Shown: in pieces, positions 6,594 to 7,888 of the stretch
Layout of the letters: the number at the start of each line of letters is the position of its first letter
How positions within the stretch are numbered: the first letter of the stretch is position 1
NCBI GenBank assembly: GCA_039190385.1
Contig: JBCCYD010000284.1
Span: forward strand, 1 to 7,888
Length of the DNA: 7,888 bases
Source of the DNA: Xenococcus sp039190385
GTDB lineage: Bacteria > Cyanobacteriota > Cyanobacteriia > Cyanobacteriales > Xenococcaceae
Direction of reading: 5' to 3'
Notes under the pieces: generated by a model
Told to the model about the DNA's origin: nothing
Seen by the model: only the letters and a program-made list of their open reading frames with translations
Database searches by the model: none
Position numbers and translations under genes: made by a program

Positions 6594-7220
6594 TTATAGT
6601 CGAGACAAGGGTAGCTCATTTGCAAAATTAGTTCGCTTTTCAAATTTCAAAGGCCCTTTTGCTGAACCCCAAACTTGTTCTCCTGTATTGAGATCCATTC
6701 CTCGATCCCAACTGATCCAAGTTGTTTCCGTTATTTCAACATCACTAACTAAATAGGTTTCAACACCTTTACGGTTAATTAAACATTTATTTCCTGGTTC
6801 AACACCTCCACGGAAAATCCCGCCTTCTTGTTTAAATACCATTGAGCAGTTATAACGTCTTTCAATAGCTGTAGGACTAATCGTGGGAATAATATCTCTA
6901 TTATGTCCTGCTCCTGCATAAAGTACAGGATCTTTAAGGCTATAATTTTCAATGTAAATATGATCTCCTTTATCTATAAGACGATGTATTCCTTGTCGAT
7001 AAGGTGTCCAGAGATCGTAGTCATAAACCTGTTCGGAGTAAAAGCCGATCGCGTTAAAAAATTCCCACGGTAAAGGTCGAAAAAAAACTCTAATATGGGC
7101 ATAATCTTTCGAATTAGCAAAGGCTTGTTTTTGATTGCTAAAATCTCCCGCCATTACTTTAGCTAGATTGATTAGCAAACTCGATTCGGTATCTCTAGAT
7201 TGATCGCTTGTTATCAACAT
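6594..7220 (-). CDS. cpeT: CpeT, CpcT/CpeT-family phycobiliprotein bilin lyase
   Basis: Members of this family attach a linear tetrapyrrole to a specific cysteine of phycobiliprotein beta subunits; CpeT is known to add phycoerythrobilin near Cys-165 of beta-phycoerythrin. The 208-residue protein carries the family features MAGDFSNQKQA (23-33), a Tyr-rich stretch YSEQVYDYDLWTPYRQG (61-77), the cysteine NCSMVF (124-129), FRGGVEPGNKC (136-146), TYLVSDVEI (155-163) and WDRGMDLNTGEQVWGSAKGP (171-190). Length is typical. The ATG start precedes the conserved MAGDFSNQ by 22 residues, as expected. It is a cytosolic enzyme that would act on newly made phycoerythrin. It lies 42 nt after cpeS and 29 nt before cpeR on the same strand, so an operon is very likely. 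A CpcT acting on phycocyanin is the alternative, but the CpeR neighbour favours CpeT. Confidence 0.9.
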   Translation of the reverse strand: MLITSDQSRDTESSLLINLAKVMAGDFSNQKQAFANSKDYAHIRVFFRPLPWEFFNAIGFYSEQVYDYDLWTPYRQGIHRLIDKGDHIYIENYSLKDPVLYAGAGHNRDIIPTISPTAIERRYNCSMVFKQEGGIFRGGVEPGNKCLINRKGVETYLVSDVEITETTWISWDRGMDLNTGEQVWGSAKGPLKFEKRTNFANELPLSRL

Positions 7221-7262
7221 CTTATGGTTTTAAAAAAGAATATTTAAATTTATATTTTATCC

Positions 7263-7802
7263 CTAAGCATTTTTCAGCGATCGAATTTCTGAGGAAAAAG
7301 ATGCTGTCGTCACCCCTGTTCCACTACTGGTTTTGATCAAAGAAACTCTAAAGCGTAAGTTGGGGGTCGCAAACCAAATTTTTTCTTCTGCGGCTGCGCG
7401 ATCGTATTTAGTCAGTAAAACGAAAGTTCCATCTTCTCTAATCTCATATTCGCCTATAGAAGGAATGGTTTCAGCATAACCCTGTTCTCTGAGTAATTTC
7501 CCCTTAGTAAGATCATCACCATAAGGAATTGGCACCAGAATTGTCGAGCCGGACATTGTTTCTGGTTCATCTTCATCCCAATCAGATTCGCCTTCCCAAG
7601 ACATCTTAAAAGGACTAGTGGCTAATTTAGGATCAATATCATTAATTTTGCAAAGTTCTATAACCTGAGAATCCTCTGCTTCTAAACCGATAATTTCTAT
7701 CTCGGAGGTTACGGCTTCAAAATGTTGAAAAGCTAGATGATGGGCACTTCTTTGCGATCGCCACTCCCCCAGCGAAAGCTTCACAAATTCCACAATATCC
7801 AT
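7263..7802 (-). CDS. cpeS: CpeS, CpcS/CpeS-family phycobiliprotein bilin lyase
   Basis: CpeS-type lyases are lipocalin-fold enzymes that attach phycoerythrobilin to the Cys-80/82-type site of phycoerythrin subunits. The 179-residue protein opens with FVKLSLGEWRSQRSAHHLAF (6-25), has an acidic loop DWDEDEPE (74-81) following the MSWEG motif, and ends with the conserved EEKIWFATPNLRFRVSLIK (139-157) and ASFSSEIR (167-174). These are full-length family hallmarks. It is the first gene of the visible S-T-R cluster; cpeT follows after 42 nt. A DNA stretch of AT-rich leader and a strong hairpin lie upstream. In related operons the linker genes cpeC, cpeD and cpeE precede it, outside this window. The ATG has no Shine-Dalgarno sequence. 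A CpcS for phycocyanin/allophycocyanin is possible from sequence alone, but context makes CpeS more likely. Confidence 0.9.
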   Translation of the reverse strand: MDIVEFVKLSLGEWRSQRSAHHLAFQHFEAVTSEIEIIGLEAEDSQVIELCKINDIDPKLATSPFKMSWEGESDWDEDEPETMSGSTILVPIPYGDDLTKGKLLREQGYAETIPSIGEYEIREDGTFVLLTKYDRAAAEEKIWFATPNLRFRVSLIKTSSGTGVTTASFSSEIRSLKNA

Positions 7803-7852
7803 TTAAGTTTAATTAATTATTTTTTATTATTATTTTATTAATTTTTATAGTG

Positions 7853-7888
7853 TTCGTGGGGACATCTCCCTAGAGAAGTCCCCACAAA
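7853..7888 (-). other. Strong imperfect hairpin upstream of cpeS
   Basis: GTGGGGAC (7856-7863) and GTCCCCAC (7878-7885) form a perfect 8-bp stem. Inside it, after one A-A mismatch, TCTC (7865-7868) pairs with GAGA (7873-7876) around a four-base loop; outside, TT/AA pairing continues after one mismatch. On the cpeS-coding strand the stem is followed by GAACACTATAAAAATTAAT, which has no U-run, so it is not a canonical intrinsic terminator in that direction. It could be an attenuator, an mRNA-stabilising or processing structure between cpeE and cpeS, or a copy of an intergenic palindromic repeat. The window edge cuts the region. Confidence 0.6.

Noticed and set aside
6574..6756. 60-codon plus-strand reading frame
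   Set aside because: Antisense to the 3' end of cpeT; no motif or start signal supports it.
7560..7590. Acidic loop of CpeS as an unusual insertion
   Set aside because: An acidic DWDxDE-type stretch after the SWEG motif is, as I recall, ordinary for this lyase family.

Overview
The window comes from a phycoerythrin-making cyanobacterium. Two things point there. A cpeS-cpeT-cpeR cluster lies at the right end, coding for bilin lyases and the phycoerythrin regulator. The palindrome GCGATCGC (HIP1), typical of many cyanobacterial genomes, occurs seven times in 7.9 kb. Base composition is AT-rich, and short period-7 tandem repeats, also familiar from cyanobacteria, sit in two intergenic gaps. I cannot name the genus.

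Layout. Positions 140-1012 (minus) code for an inositol-monophosphatase-family phosphatase. A 428-base divergent intergenic region (1013-1440) follows and holds a 161-bp MITE-like element with terminal inverted repeats and a TA target duplication. Positions 1441-4032 (plus, the only plus-strand gene) code for a Wzc-like polysaccharide co-polymerase/BY-kinase-type protein. It has a divergent Walker A' motif and a long helical C-terminal extension in place of the usual tyrosine cluster. The rest of the window is a minus-strand train. In transcription order it runs: a strong hairpin (7853-7888), cpeS (7263-7802), cpeT (6594-7220), cpeR (6229-6564), birA without a DNA-binding domain (5393-6181), and sbcD (4114-5331).

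How the genes work together. CpeS and CpeT attach phycoerythrobilin to phycoerythrin subunits, and CpeR activates phycoerythrin gene expression. The order S-T-R matches the 3' part of the known cpeCDESTR operon, so linker genes (cpeC/D/E) are expected just beyond position 7888. birA (biotinylation of acetyl-CoA carboxylase) and sbcD (nuclease subunit) follow at 47- and 61-nt gaps on the same strand without a visible terminator. They may receive read-through, though their functions are unrelated to pigment. Both gaps contain heptanucleotide repeat arrays, and both genes start at a GTG directly after an in-frame TAA. The Wzc-like gene would act in exopolysaccharide export, but no other polysaccharide gene is visible here.

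I see no wholly new system. The points most worth a second look are the altered BY-kinase, the MITE inserted just upstream of it, and the heptamer arrays that abut both ends of birA.
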